This document shows positions 24,475 to 31,980 of a DNA stretch of 33,730 bases, piece by piece. Every line of letters starts with the position of its first letter. Position 1 is the stretch's first letter. The stretch is from an uncultured Prevotellaceae bacterium (GTDB lineage: Bacteria > Bacteroidota > Bacteroidia > Bacteroidales > Bacteroidaceae), in assembly GCA_946404865.1 (NCBI GenBank), contig CAMJFC010000031.1, positions 1 through 33,730 on the forward strand. Direction: 5' to 3'. Below the pieces are notes generated by a model, which made no database searches, was not told the origin of the DNA, and was given only the letters and a program-made list of their open reading frames with translations. The position numbers and the translations under genes are program-made.

Positions 24475-24891
24475 ATGAAGAAAGTATTTGCAGGATTATT
24501 CATCATGATGATGGGTTTGTTCTTCGTGGCATGCTCTGGAGCAGGCGACATCAAAGGTTTGATCGAGAAAGCTAAGGCTGAAGGCGCCAACTGGACCGAA
24601 GCTCAATGGAAGGATGCCTACAAACAGGCCATGACTGCCGCAAAGCCCATGTTCCAAGACTTGTCGGATTTGGAGAAAAAAGCACAAGACCCCAGCGTTT
24701 CCGATGAAGATAAGATTAAGCTCATGGGTGAATTAGGTACTGTGATGGACAAATACAAAGACCTGGGCGCTCAGCTCCAAGAGCTTCAAAAGATTGTCGA
24801 AGCCAACCCCACTGCCAGTAAAGTGATTAATGACTTATCTTTCCAAGAGGAATTGCAGAAAGAGCTGGGAGTCGATTTAAAAAGCTTTTAA
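24475..24891 (+). CDS. Helical lipoprotein family member B
   Basis: The protein has 138 residues, the same length as A, with an identical first 25 residues and the same lipobox (FVAC, C20). The AEGANWTEAQWKDA core is conserved. The middle helix has diverged completely (LEKKAQDPSVSDEDKIKLMGELGTVM against the A sequence), while DKYKDLGAQ, KIVEANPTA and FQEELQKELG are kept. It ends DLKSF. The pattern of kept ends and changed middle suggests either relaxed constraint on the second helix or gene conversion at the ends. It has its own promoter and a hairpin terminator at 24926-24957. Confidence 0.88.
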   Translation: MKKVFAGLFIMMMGLFFVACSGAGDIKGLIEKAKAEGANWTEAQWKDAYKQAMTAAKPMFQDLSDLEKKAQDPSVSDEDKIKLMGELGTVMDKYKDLGAQLQELQKIVEANPTASKVINDLSFQEELQKELGVDLKSF

Positions 24892-24925
24892 TGTTTCGAA
24901 AATCTTTTCTTAACACGAACTACAG

Positions 24926-24957
24926 ACAGCAGCCACACCTTTGGCTGCTGTTTTTTT
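24926..24957 (+). terminator. Intrinsic terminator after gene B
   Basis: ACAGCAGCC (24926-24934) pairs with GGCTGCTGT (24943-24951), 8-nt loop, followed by seven T. Confidence 0.93.
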
Positions 24958-25018
24958 GTGTAATAACCCCTATGGTTCATACAAAAAACGCTGTCTCTCA
25001 TACAAAAAGGTGAAAGAG

Positions 25019-25050
25019 TTTGGTGGTTATGCAAAAAATATGTACATTTG
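25019..25050 (+). promoter_or_regulatory. Promoter of lipoprotein gene C
   Basis: TTTG at 25019-25022 and TACATTTG at 25043-25050 have 20-nt spacing. The box overlaps the longest possible open frame, so the ATG at 25105 is the real start. Confidence 0.85.
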
Positions 25051-25104
25051 CAGACGATTAGAGTTCATTTATCTATTTCATCACCATTTAAATTTTTACT
25101 AAAC

Positions 25105-25599
25105 ATGAAAAAGTATTTTGTTGGATTATTCATCATGGCTTCTGCCATCTGTTTCACATCGTGCAAGAACGAGGCTAAGGATGCTCCTGCCAAAGATGGA
25201 GAGAAGACCGAGGTAAAAGCTGATGAGCAGGCAGCACCCGCCGCCGAAGAGAAAGTAGAACTGGGCGATGTGATTGCCAAGGCGAAAGCCGAGGGTGCCA
25301 ATTGGAACGAAGACCAGTGGAAAGCCGCCATCAAGGATGCCACGAAGGCCTTGAAACCCATGCTTTTGGAGATGCAAGATCTGAAGAAAAAGACCGAAGC
25401 CGCTAAGACCGACGAAGAGAAAGTTGCATTCGTCTCTGAAGCTGCTAAAATGATGGAGAAATACAAGGACTTGGAGGCTCAAATGACAGAGTTTGGAAAA
25501 CTCATTGAGGGCAACCCCATTGCCAAGAAGCTCAATGACGACAAGGCTTTCGAAGAGGAAGTGAAGAAAGAACTGGGTCTGGAAGACATCGACTTCTAA
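25105..25599 (+). CDS. Helical lipoprotein family member C
   Basis: The protein has 164 residues from the ATG at 25105. The lipobox FTSC places the cysteine at C20. A linker of about 35 residues rich in K, D, E, A and P (KNEAKDAPAKDGEKTEVK) separates the lipid anchor from the family domain, unlike A and B, so the domain would stand off the membrane. The domain carries KAKAEGANWNEDQWKAAIKDA, LKPMLLEMQDLKKKTEAA, EKYKDLEAQMTEFGKLIEGNPIAKKL and DDKAFEEEVKKELGLEDIDF. It has its own promoter, with a terminator at 25647-25679. Function unknown. Confidence 0.88.
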   Translation: MKKYFVGLFIMASAICFTSCKNEAKDAPAKDGEKTEVKADEQAAPAAEEKVELGDVIAKAKAEGANWNEDQWKAAIKDATKALKPMLLEMQDLKKKTEAAKTDEEKVAFVSEAAKMMEKYKDLEAQMTEFGKLIEGNPIAKKLNDDKAFEEEVKKELGLEDIDF

Positions 25600-25646
25600 G
25601 CCCTTGCAGGCTACCGCTCTGTTTTTCTTGAATAAGAGACGGAAAG

Positions 25647-25679
25647 GACAGCAGACCAACTCAGGCCTGCTGTCTTTTT
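25647..25679 (+). terminator. Intrinsic terminator after gene C
   Basis: GACAGCAG (25647-25654) pairs with CTGCTGTC (25667-25674), followed by TTTTTG; CC/GG can extend the pairing into the loop. Confidence 0.88.
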
Positions 25680-25735
25680 GTATCACCCTGTGGCTCCTAC
25701 AAGAACGCTGTCTCTCATATAAAAAAGGAATAGTT

Positions 25736-25767
25736 TTTGGTGGATACGCAAAAAATATGTACATTTG
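25736..25767 (+). promoter_or_regulatory. Promoter of lipoprotein gene D
   Basis: TTTG at 25736-25739 and TACATTTG at 25760-25767 have 20-nt spacing, in the same sequence context as the gene C promoter. It probably also drives genes E and F. Confidence 0.85.
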
Positions 25768-25824
25768 CAAACGATTAGAGTTCATTACCATCTATTTCAT
25801 CACCATTTAATTTTTTTACTAAAC

Positions 25825-26322
25825 ATGAAAAAGTATTTTGTTGGATTATTCATCATGGCTTCTGCCATTTGTTTCACATCGTGCAAGAACGAGGCAAAAG
25901 ATGCTCCTGCCAAAGATGGAGAGAAGACCGAGGCAAAAGCTGAGGAACAGGCACAAGCAGCTGCTGAAGACGAGAAAGTTGATTTGGCTGCTTTGGTTGA
26001 GAATGCGAAAGCTGAGGGTGCCAACTGGACCAAAGACCAGTGGAAAACTGCTATTAAAGATGCGACAAAAGCCATGAAACCCATGTTGGTGGAGGCTAAT
26101 GAGTTGAAGAAGAAAATGGAAGCAGCCAAGGACGATGCAGAAACAGCTAAGATTGTCGAAGAACTGACGGGCCTGATGGATAAATACAAAGATGTATCAG
26201 CCCAAATGGATGAGTTTACAAAACTTATCTCAGCCAATCCCATCGCCGATCAACTTATTGATGACAAGGCTTTCGAAGAGGAGGTGAAGAAAGAACTTGG
26301 ATTGGAAAGCCTCGAATTCTAA
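25825..26322 (+). CDS. Helical lipoprotein family member D
   Basis: The protein has 165 residues from the ATG at 25825. The first ~40 residues, with the FTSC lipobox and the charged linker, are nearly identical to C. The domain then diverges: DLAALVENAKAEGANWTKDQWKTAIKDATKAMKPML, KKKMEAAKDDAETAKIVEELTGLMDKYKDVSAQMDEF, KLISANPIADQL, and the same DDKAFEEEVKKELGLES ending in LEF. The downstream 3' region keeps the start of the gene C trailer but has lost the hairpin, so transcription can run on into E and F. Function unknown. Confidence 0.88.
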   Translation: MKKYFVGLFIMASAICFTSCKNEAKDAPAKDGEKTEAKAEEQAQAAAEDEKVDLAALVENAKAEGANWTKDQWKTAIKDATKAMKPMLVEANELKKKMEAAKDDAETAKIVEELTGLMDKYKDVSAQMDEFTKLISANPIADQLIDDKAFEEEVKKELGLESLEF

Positions 26323-26390
26323 GTTCTCACAGACTACTACTTTATTCTTCCTGAATAAGAGACGAAAACAAATTAATTCTTTAACACCAC

Positions 26391-26852
26391 ATGAAGATGA
26401 AAAAACTATTTTTTGCACTGCTGCTCATGATGTGCACCTGCATGGCCACACAAGCAGCGACTTACAGCGTGAATGACGACCCTGTCAAGAAAATCGACCT
26501 GACCGAGATGATTGAGAAGGCCAAGGCCGAAGGTGCCAACTGGAACGAAGACCAATGGAAAGATGCTTTCCGGGAAGTTCTGAGTTCGTTGGTTCCGATG
26601 CTCAAAGACATGACTGCCCTGAGCAAAAAAGTCGAAGGATTAGACGGCGACGACACTGAGGCAATGACGGCTTTGATGACAGAGGCCACTGCCCTTGAGG
26701 AGAAATACAAAGGGGTGGAAGAGCAGATAGAAGAATTTGGCAAAATCGCCGACTCATTTGAAATCGGCAAACGGTTAGGACAAGATGACGCGTTCCAGCA
26801 AGAGCTTTTTGATGAGCTGGGCATCACCGAACTGATGAAGAATGTAGAATGA
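26391..26852 (+). CDS. Helical exported family member E
   Basis: The protein has 153 residues; the start could be the ATG at 26391 or the one at 26397. The signal peptide (KKLFFALLLMMCTCMATQAA) lacks a well-placed lipobox and looks like a type I signal cut after TQA, so E may be periplasmic rather than lipid-anchored. The family core is clear: KIDLTEMIEKAKAEGANWNEDQWKDAFREV, then VPMLKDMTALSKKVEG, EEKYKGVEEQIEEFGKI and DDAFQQELFDELGI. The segment after it (SFEIGKRLGQ) replaces the usual ANPxA. No promoter box is visible in the 68-nt gap after D; its stop overlaps the start of F (ATGA). Confidence 0.85.
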   Translation: MKMKKLFFALLLMMCTCMATQAATYSVNDDPVKKIDLTEMIEKAKAEGANWNEDQWKDAFREVLSSLVPMLKDMTALSKKVEGLDGDDTEAMTALMTEATALEEKYKGVEEQIEEFGKIADSFEIGKRLGQDDAFQQELFDELGITELMKNVE

Positions 26853-27292
26853 AGCGGTTTCTCTTCTGCTTCTTGTCTCTCATCCTGCTAACCAGCGGAT
26901 GCAGCCATCACGACCCTGCCGCATTGGCACAGCAGTCGGTGTTGCTCCAATTAGACAGCAACACCGACTCGCTGCGTGCACTCGTGCTGCAAGCACGAGA
27001 GGAGGGGAAGAAGTGGAAGACCGACCAGTGGCGCAGCGCCTTCGGACGTTTTACCGAAGCCGAAGCACCCATCTACCAACAACTAAAAACTCTGCGCACG
27101 GCAGCAGAGACACAGCCCTACCGTCCCGAACAAATTAAGGCATGGCTCGACCAATTGGCCGAGCGGCGGATGAAGATGGACCGCATCAAGAATGAGCTGA
27201 CTGAAGTGGCACGGAAAACCAAAAACGGGAAAGCGGCTATCGGCGTATCCTCCGCAACCACAACGCCAACAAAAGAAGCACCGCGTAAATAG
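26849..27292 (+). CDS. Divergent helical lipoprotein family member F
   Basis: The protein has 147 residues with lipobox LTSGC (C18). The core is recognisable but degraded: SLRALVLQAREEGKKWKTDQWRSAFGRF aligns with the AEGANWxxxQW block, with GAN replaced by GKK. The protein is more basic than its neighbours, and the conserved C-terminal FxEELxxxLG helix is missing. The last ~18 residues (AIGVSSATTTPTKEAPRK) are encoded over the 3' end of comEC on the other strand. Translation is probably coupled to E through the ATGA overlap. It could be an old, diverged paralogue or one losing function. Confidence 0.75.
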   Translation: MKRFLFCFLSLILLTSGCSHHDPAALAQQSVLLQLDSNTDSLRALVLQAREEGKKWKTDQWRSAFGRFTEAEAPIYQQLKTLRTAAETQPYRPEQIKAWLDQLAERRMKMDRIKNELTEVARKTKNGKAAIGVSSATTTPTKEAPRK

Positions 27293-28763
27293 CCCATACA
27301 TGCCACCGCGATAGCACGATGCCCTCGATATGACTGTATGGCAAGGCGGAAATCCACCCCACAGCACCATTCTGCCAACCCACCACGGTGGATAACGCCC
27401 CGGCCAACCACATTTGGGCGACCGGCCATATCGAGGCGGCAAACATCAGCACCGTGAGCATCAGAATGGCATACGCCAAAGGTATCACCACAAAATTAGT
27501 TAACAAGAAATAAACGGAGATACGCCCGAACACATACATCGTGAGAGGGGCGGTACCTATCTGCGCGCATACCGACACCACCACCATCGCCCACACCCAA
27601 CGCAAGGGACGCACCCTGCCCCACCCTGCTGCATCGAGGATGCGCTCGGGGATAAGCGTGAACAGCGGCCTATACATCAGCAAGATGGACAACACCGCCA
27701 AAAACGACAGTTGAAAACCGATGTCATACAGACTCATCGGATTAAACGCCAACATCAGGATGGCGGTCAATGCCAACGCATTAAGCGACATCCGGTCGCG
27801 CCCCAACAGTCCGACCACCGAATAGATGGTCAGCATGGTAGCCGCACGAGTGACGGACGGCGACAACCCTGTGAGAAAAGCATACGCCCAGATTCCGAGG
27901 ATGAGCAGCGTCTCGCGGAGCACACGCCACCGTTTGTAGCCCACCAGCACCACCATGAGCATATAGATGATGCCGATATGCAATCCGGAGAGGGCCAGCA
28001 CGTGCGAAGCCCCCGAGATAGAATAGAGGTCGCGTTGCGAACGGGTGAGGTGCGATTTGTCGCCCAACGTCATGGCAAGTGCCACGGCCAATTCATCATG
28101 CGCCATACCCAACTGTGCATAACGGTCGATGAGCCCCTGACGAAATTCCAGCGCCGCCAACCGTGTGCGCTCCATCCTCCCAAGCGATGCCAAACTGACC
28201 GCCGCCTTTCGCCAGTTGCGGTAAAAAATAAAGGTGGAAGCAGTGAATCCCTGACATTTCAAGTAGAGCGGATAGTCAAAATGGGTATCACCAAAACGTT
28301 TTGGAACCTCAAACTGCGATGATGCCACGATGCCGTCACCTAAATGCAAATGGGCATACCGATGGGCTACGGTGTCTTTCAACAGAGCGGCTTTCACCTT
28401 CCGTCCCTGCATGCTGCCGCTCACGATGCGCAGATCCATCTGCATCACCTTGCCCCGTTCCCTCGGCTCACTCATGATGACGGCCTCATAGGTGCGTTCA
28501 CCCTCGGGCAGGGCAACCGACATCGCATCATTCTGCCGGGTCATCAGAAACGCGCCGAGAAAGAAGAACGACAGTAGGATGGATGAACTTTGAGCTACCG
28601 CCCATCGGCTGGTCAAAGCTGCCGAAACAGCCGCCGCGGCCATCACCACCAACCAGACCCAGACGGGCACGCCCCCACCCCATTCAAACGCCACGACCAT
28701 ACCGGCAATGAGAGCCACTGCCACACGCATGAGCGGAAAGAGTTGAAGTGCCGATTCTTTCAT
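27237..28763 (-). CDS. comEC: ComEC/Rec2-family DNA-uptake channel, membrane part only
   Basis: ComEC carries single-stranded DNA across the inner membrane in natural transformation. The 508-residue protein has the N-terminal DUF4131-type segment (TM helices, then a soluble stretch with EAVIMSEPRERG) and the Competence domain. The latter shows SISGASHVLALSGLHIGIIYML, GLSPSVTRAATMLTIY and FNPMSLYDIGFQLSFLAVLSI. It ends after the last TM helix with a basic LRRIRR tail. The C-terminal metallo-beta-lactamase domain of Bacillus ComEC is absent, which is common in Bacteroidota. Its 3' end overlaps lipoprotein gene F by 56 bases in convergent orientation. A -7 box sits 4 nt before the ATG. Confidence 0.93.
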   Translation of the reverse strand: MKESALQLFPLMRVAVALIAGMVVAFEWGGGVPVWVWLVVMAAAAVSAALTSRWAVAQSSSILLSFFFLGAFLMTRQNDAMSVALPEGERTYEAVIMSEPRERGKVMQMDLRIVSGSMQGRKVKAALLKDTVAHRYAHLHLGDGIVASSQFEVPKRFGDTHFDYPLYLKCQGFTASTFIFYRNWRKAAVSLASLGRMERTRLAALEFRQGLIDRYAQLGMAHDELAVALAMTLGDKSHLTRSQRDLYSISGASHVLALSGLHIGIIYMLMVVLVGYKRWRVLRETLLILGIWAYAFLTGLSPSVTRAATMLTIYSVVGLLGRDRMSLNALALTAILMLAFNPMSLYDIGFQLSFLAVLSILLMYRPLFTLIPERILDAAGWGRVRPLRWVWAMVVVSVCAQIGTAPLTMYVFGRISVYFLLTNFVVIPLAYAILMLTVLMFAASIWPVAQMWLAGALSTVVGWQNGAVGWISALPYSHIEGIVLSRWHVWAIYAVLLLLALWLRRIRR

Positions 28764-28767
28764 GGCG

Positions 28768-28775
28768 CAAAGTTA
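28768..28775 (-). promoter_or_regulatory. Promoter -7 box abutting the comEC start codon
   Basis: The reverse strand reads TAACTTTGCGCC followed by the ATG at 28763, so only 4 nt separate the box from the start codon. This predicts a leaderless or nearly leaderless transcript. Confidence 0.65.
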
Positions 28776-28901
28776 CACATTTTCTCTGACAAGCGACGTG
28801 AATCCACTTTTTTCTGAGGACGTTTTTGTCAGCAAACATCTTTTTTGTGAAAAGATGATGATTGCAATGGATGAGATGACACATAATTGGCGGAATCTTT
28901 G

Positions 28902-28909
28902 TACATTTG
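28902..28909 (+). promoter_or_regulatory. Promoter -7 box for the TonB-dependent receptor operon
   Basis: TACATTTG lies 38 nt upstream of the ATG at 28948. No properly spaced -33 TTTG was found. Confidence 0.65.
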
Positions 28910-28947
28910 CAACGGATAAGCAAAAGTACAAGAAAAATGAAATCACG

Positions 28948-31077
28948 ATGATGGAATACATCCATTTGATGAATGACGCTCTGATACCGCAAGCGGAACA
29001 ATGGTGTAAACGCTTGCTCCTCTACATTTCCTTATTCTTGCTGTGGAATGCCGGGGTGTACGCGCAGACCGACGACACCAACCGCATGATGACCGATACA
29101 TTGGAGGAAGTGACCGTCACCTCGCGCTCGGCCAAACAGCGTGTGGAGGAGGTGCAAATCGGCGTGGAGAACATCGAGGTGTCCACATTGGCCAAGATGC
29201 CTTCGCTCTTCGGCGAGAAAGACATCATCAAAAGTATCCAGCTGCTACCCGGCGTTAAGAGCGAGAGCGAAGCATCGGGAGGCTATCAGGTGCGCGGGGG
29301 CAAAGCGGCGCAGAACCTGATACTGCTCGACGGTGCCACCGTCTATAACGCAGGCCACCTGATGGGACTATTCTCCACTTTCAACGACGATGCGCTGATG
29401 GGGGCTTCGCTCTATAAAGGATTGGTACCCGCCCAGTTGGGAGGCGGCACGGCTTCGGTGTTTGACATCAGCACACGCTCCGGCAATCTGACCGACTACC
29501 ATTATGGTTTCACCGTCGGGCTGCTTTCCGCCAAAGCCATGGCCGAAGGTCCCATACAGAAGGGACGCTCATCGTTTCTCGTGGTCGGGCGTCGCTCCTA
29601 TCTGGACCTACTGTTAAAAGCATCGAAGAAATACCGCAACAACGTCATGCACTTCTATGACATCAATACGCGGCTCAACTTCCGCCTTTCGGACAAGGAC
29701 CTCCTCTCACTCATCCTCTTCAGAGGGCGCGACAACATGGAAATAGAGGATATCATGCGCATGGAATGGGGCAACACCACCGTCACCGCCAACTGGCAGC
29801 ACATGTTCAACGACCGCCACTATGCGAACACCCAGTTGATATACAGCGACTTCACCAGCGATGTGGGCATCGACATGCTCAACATCTACTACACCATGCG
29901 CGGCTTCATCCGCCACGCCACGCTGCGCCACCGGCAGAACCTGACCATCGGGCACCACCAACTGTGCTATGGACTGGAATCGACCTACCTGCAACTGATG
30001 TCGGGCGAATGGGACATCAACCTGCTCCACCAACGTGAAAAGCGGAATACGTGGACCAACGCCCTCTGGCTGAACGACAACTGGCAACTGGGCAACGACT
30101 GGCAGTTGTCGGCCGGATTGCGTCTGCGCACCTTCTCCGCACTGGGTGGCGCACCTTACTATCATTTGAACAGCCAAGGCGACATCGCGGAAACGATGAA
30201 CCCCAAAGGCATCGTGAAAACGTATGCCGGGATTGAACCGCGAGTGAGTATGAAATGGACCATTACGCCACAGCATGTGGTCAAGGCAGGCTACAGCCGC
30301 ACATCACAGGACATCCACGCCATCAGCGGCATGTCGTTGTCGATGCCCTTCGACCGCTACACCATGACCAGCAATATCGTCAAACCAGAAGAGGCCGACC
30401 AGGTGGCCTTGGGATGGTTCGGCATCACAAAAGACGGCGCCTACGACTACTCCGTCGAGGGGTATTACAAGAATATCCGCAATGTATATGACTACCGCGA
30501 CGGCAAGGCGTTCTACTCCGAGATAGAAATAGAACGGTTGCTGTTGGGTGGCAAAGGGCGTGCCTACGGCGTGGAGTTCAGTGTCCATAAAAACAAAGGC
30601 CGGCTGACGGGCTGGCTCAGTTACACGCTGGCATGGTCGGAAAACAAGATTGAGGGCATCAATGGCGGACGCTGGTACACCGCCGCCAACGACCGCCGCC
30701 ACGACTTGGCTGTCGTGGGTATCTACCAGTTCTCACCTGCGTGGGAACTGTCGGCCGTATGGCGTTACAACACCGGACAGGCACTGACAGCCCCGAGTGC
30801 GAAATACGACATCGACGGCACCACTTATTACTATTACAACGAACGCAACGGCTACCGTGCGCCCTCCAACCACCGTCTGGACTTGAGCCTTTCCTACTCG
30901 AAGAAACTGCGCAAAGCGACGCGGATATGGTCGTTCGGCATTTATAATGCTTACAACCGTTACAACCCGTTCACTATCCGTTTCAAGAACGATGACAAGA
31001 GTCCTACCGGCACCATCGCCGAACAGACCTCGCTTTTCGGCATCGTTCCCTCTGTTTCATTCACCCTGAAATACTAA
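28948..31077 (+). CDS. TonB-dependent outer-membrane receptor
   Basis: From the ATG at 28948 the protein has 709 residues. The frame is open back to 28762, but a promoter box lies at 28902, so the later start is used; M8 of this frame is also possible. The signal peptide (RLLLYISLFLLWNAGVYAQ) is preceded by an unusually long N-region. The plug domain follows directly, with TDTLEEVTVTS as a TonB-box-like segment, LPGVKSESEASGGYQVRGGKAAQNLILLDGATVYN, and LYKGLVPAQLGGGTASVFDISTRSGN. The 22-stranded barrel ends in VSFTLKY. No carboxypeptidase-regulatory-like domain precedes the plug. The substrate is unknown. A DUF4249 lipoprotein and an ABC exporter follow. Confidence 0.92.
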   Translation: MMEYIHLMNDALIPQAEQWCKRLLLYISLFLLWNAGVYAQTDDTNRMMTDTLEEVTVTSRSAKQRVEEVQIGVENIEVSTLAKMPSLFGEKDIIKSIQLLPGVKSESEASGGYQVRGGKAAQNLILLDGATVYNAGHLMGLFSTFNDDALMGASLYKGLVPAQLGGGTASVFDISTRSGNLTDYHYGFTVGLLSAKAMAEGPIQKGRSSFLVVGRRSYLDLLLKASKKYRNNVMHFYDINTRLNFRLSDKDLLSLILFRGRDNMEIEDIMRMEWGNTTVTANWQHMFNDRHYANTQLIYSDFTSDVGIDMLNIYYTMRGFIRHATLRHRQNLTIGHHQLCYGLESTYLQLMSGEWDINLLHQREKRNTWTNALWLNDNWQLGNDWQLSAGLRLRTFSALGGAPYYHLNSQGDIAETMNPKGIVKTYAGIEPRVSMKWTITPQHVVKAGYSRTSQDIHAISGMSLSMPFDRYTMTSNIVKPEEADQVALGWFGITKDGAYDYSVEGYYKNIRNVYDYRDGKAFYSEIEIERLLLGGKGRAYGVEFSVHKNKGRLTGWLSYTLAWSENKIEGINGGRWYTAANDRRHDLAVVGIYQFSPAWELSAVWRYNTGQALTAPSAKYDIDGTTYYYYNERNGYRAPSNHRLDLSLSYSKKLRKATRIWSFGIYNAYNRYNPFTIRFKNDDKSPTGTIAEQTSLFGIVPSVSFTLKY

Positions 31078-31083
31078 CCCGTC

Positions 31084-31980
31084 ATGCAAAAATATCTTGT
31101 GCTCTTCATCCTCGTCTGCTGTCTGACAGCCTGCACAAAAGAGATTGACTTCGATTACAATGAAATCGATGCGGTTGTGGTCGTAGAAGGACGGGTAACC
31201 AACGAGGGAACCTACGTCAGCGTCACCAAGAGCCGTTCGATGACCGATAGCGTCAAGAGTCCTTGTCTGCCCGGCGCTGTGGTCACCATCACGGCCGACG
31301 GTGTGAACGAAAGCATCGCCTACGACCCGCAGACCCATTGCTACCATTCTGACTTCAAGGGACAGGCCGGCGAGACCTACAAACTGACCGTTGACTTCGA
31401 AGGCAAACATTATGAAGGGACATCCACCATGCCTCCTGCCGCCCCTGTTCTGTCCGCCGAGTTCATCTGGTTTGACGTGCTCGACGAGCGGATGGTCGTT
31501 TTCGAAATATGGGCCACCGACCCTGTTTCCACCGAGCGCAACTACTATTGGTACCGCATGGACCGCATCACACAGCACCCCCACTTCGAAGGCCGGTCGA
31601 AGACCGAGCCGTACCGTTGGAGTGTCTTCGACAACCGTGGCAATCCGCCCGGATTGATTTACCGCGATATCATCTGTATGTCGGAGCGGATGGCCGAGGA
31701 AGATGAGGAGGAGAATTGGGACCGCATCCTCTACGAAGGCGACATCATTACCTTCCAACTGATGAGCATCGACCGCTCCACCTATGACTATTTCTCTTCA
31801 CTTCGGGCAGGACAAGGCGGAGGCGCTAATCCCAAGAGTAACCTGACGGGCGGGTGCACCGGCTATTTCACGGCGGGCAGCATCACCCGGTCCGAGGCCA
31901 TGGTCTTCCGTTACGACGCGATTCACACGGAAAGCCCTTCCACGATATGGAATCAATACACTAAAACACATACACAATGA
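31084..31980 (+). CDS. DUF4249 lipoprotein
   Basis: This 298-residue lipoprotein has lipobox LTAC (cysteine at about residue 18) followed by TKEIDFDYNEIDAVVVVEGRVTNEG, the usual opening of DUF4249. A beta-sandwich-like region (PGAVVTITADGVNESIAYD, GETYKLTVDFEGKHYEGTSTMPPA) and the C-terminal SSLRAGQGGGANPKSNLTGGCTGYFTAGS block follow. DUF4249 proteins are typically encoded next to a TonB-dependent receptor, as here (6 bases after it), and probably act with it at the outer membrane as a lid or substrate-binding partner; that role is inference. The stop overlaps the ABC transporter start as ATGA. Confidence 0.93.
   Translation: MQKYLVLFILVCCLTACTKEIDFDYNEIDAVVVVEGRVTNEGTYVSVTKSRSMTDSVKSPCLPGAVVTITADGVNESIAYDPQTHCYHSDFKGQAGETYKLTVDFEGKHYEGTSTMPPAAPVLSAEFIWFDVLDERMVVFEIWATDPVSTERNYYWYRMDRITQHPHFEGRSKTEPYRWSVFDNRGNPPGLIYRDIICMSERMAEEDEEENWDRILYEGDIITFQLMSIDRSTYDYFSSLRAGQGGGANPKSNLTGGCTGYFTAGSITRSEAMVFRYDAIHTESPSTIWNQYTKTHTQ

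Larger units (their letters stand above)
23699..24630 (+). repeat. Tandem duplication, genes A and B (offset ~748 nt at the coding start)
   Basis: The segment at about 23699-23880 recurs at about 24447-24630 with few differences. It covers the last ~27 nt of the leader, the whole signal-peptide region and the AEGANWTEAQWKDA core codons. Similarity drops in the middle of the mature region and returns around the VEANPTA codons. The promoters lie 734 nt apart, so the leaders differ by ~14 nt. Confidence 0.85.
24987..25950 (+). repeat. Tandem duplication, genes C and D (offset ~717-720 nt)
   Basis: The segment at about 24987-25230 recurs at about 25704-25950. It includes AACGCTGTCTCTCATA, the promoter with GTACATTTGCA, the GATTAGAGTTCATT leader and the first ~45 codons. 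A further shared stretch, TGAATAAGAGACG, lies downstream of each gene (about 25628-25641 and 26351-26364), marking the far end of the copied unit. Confidence 0.88.

Noticed and set aside
27237..28763. comEC as a truncated pseudogene
   Set aside because: The missing metallo-beta-lactamase domain is usual for this phylum, and the membrane core motifs are intact with a good start and promoter box.
28762..28947. Extended N-terminus for the TonB-dependent receptor
   Set aside because: The extension overlaps the comEC start region and contains the -7 box at 28902-28909, and it would bury the signal peptide far from the N-terminus.
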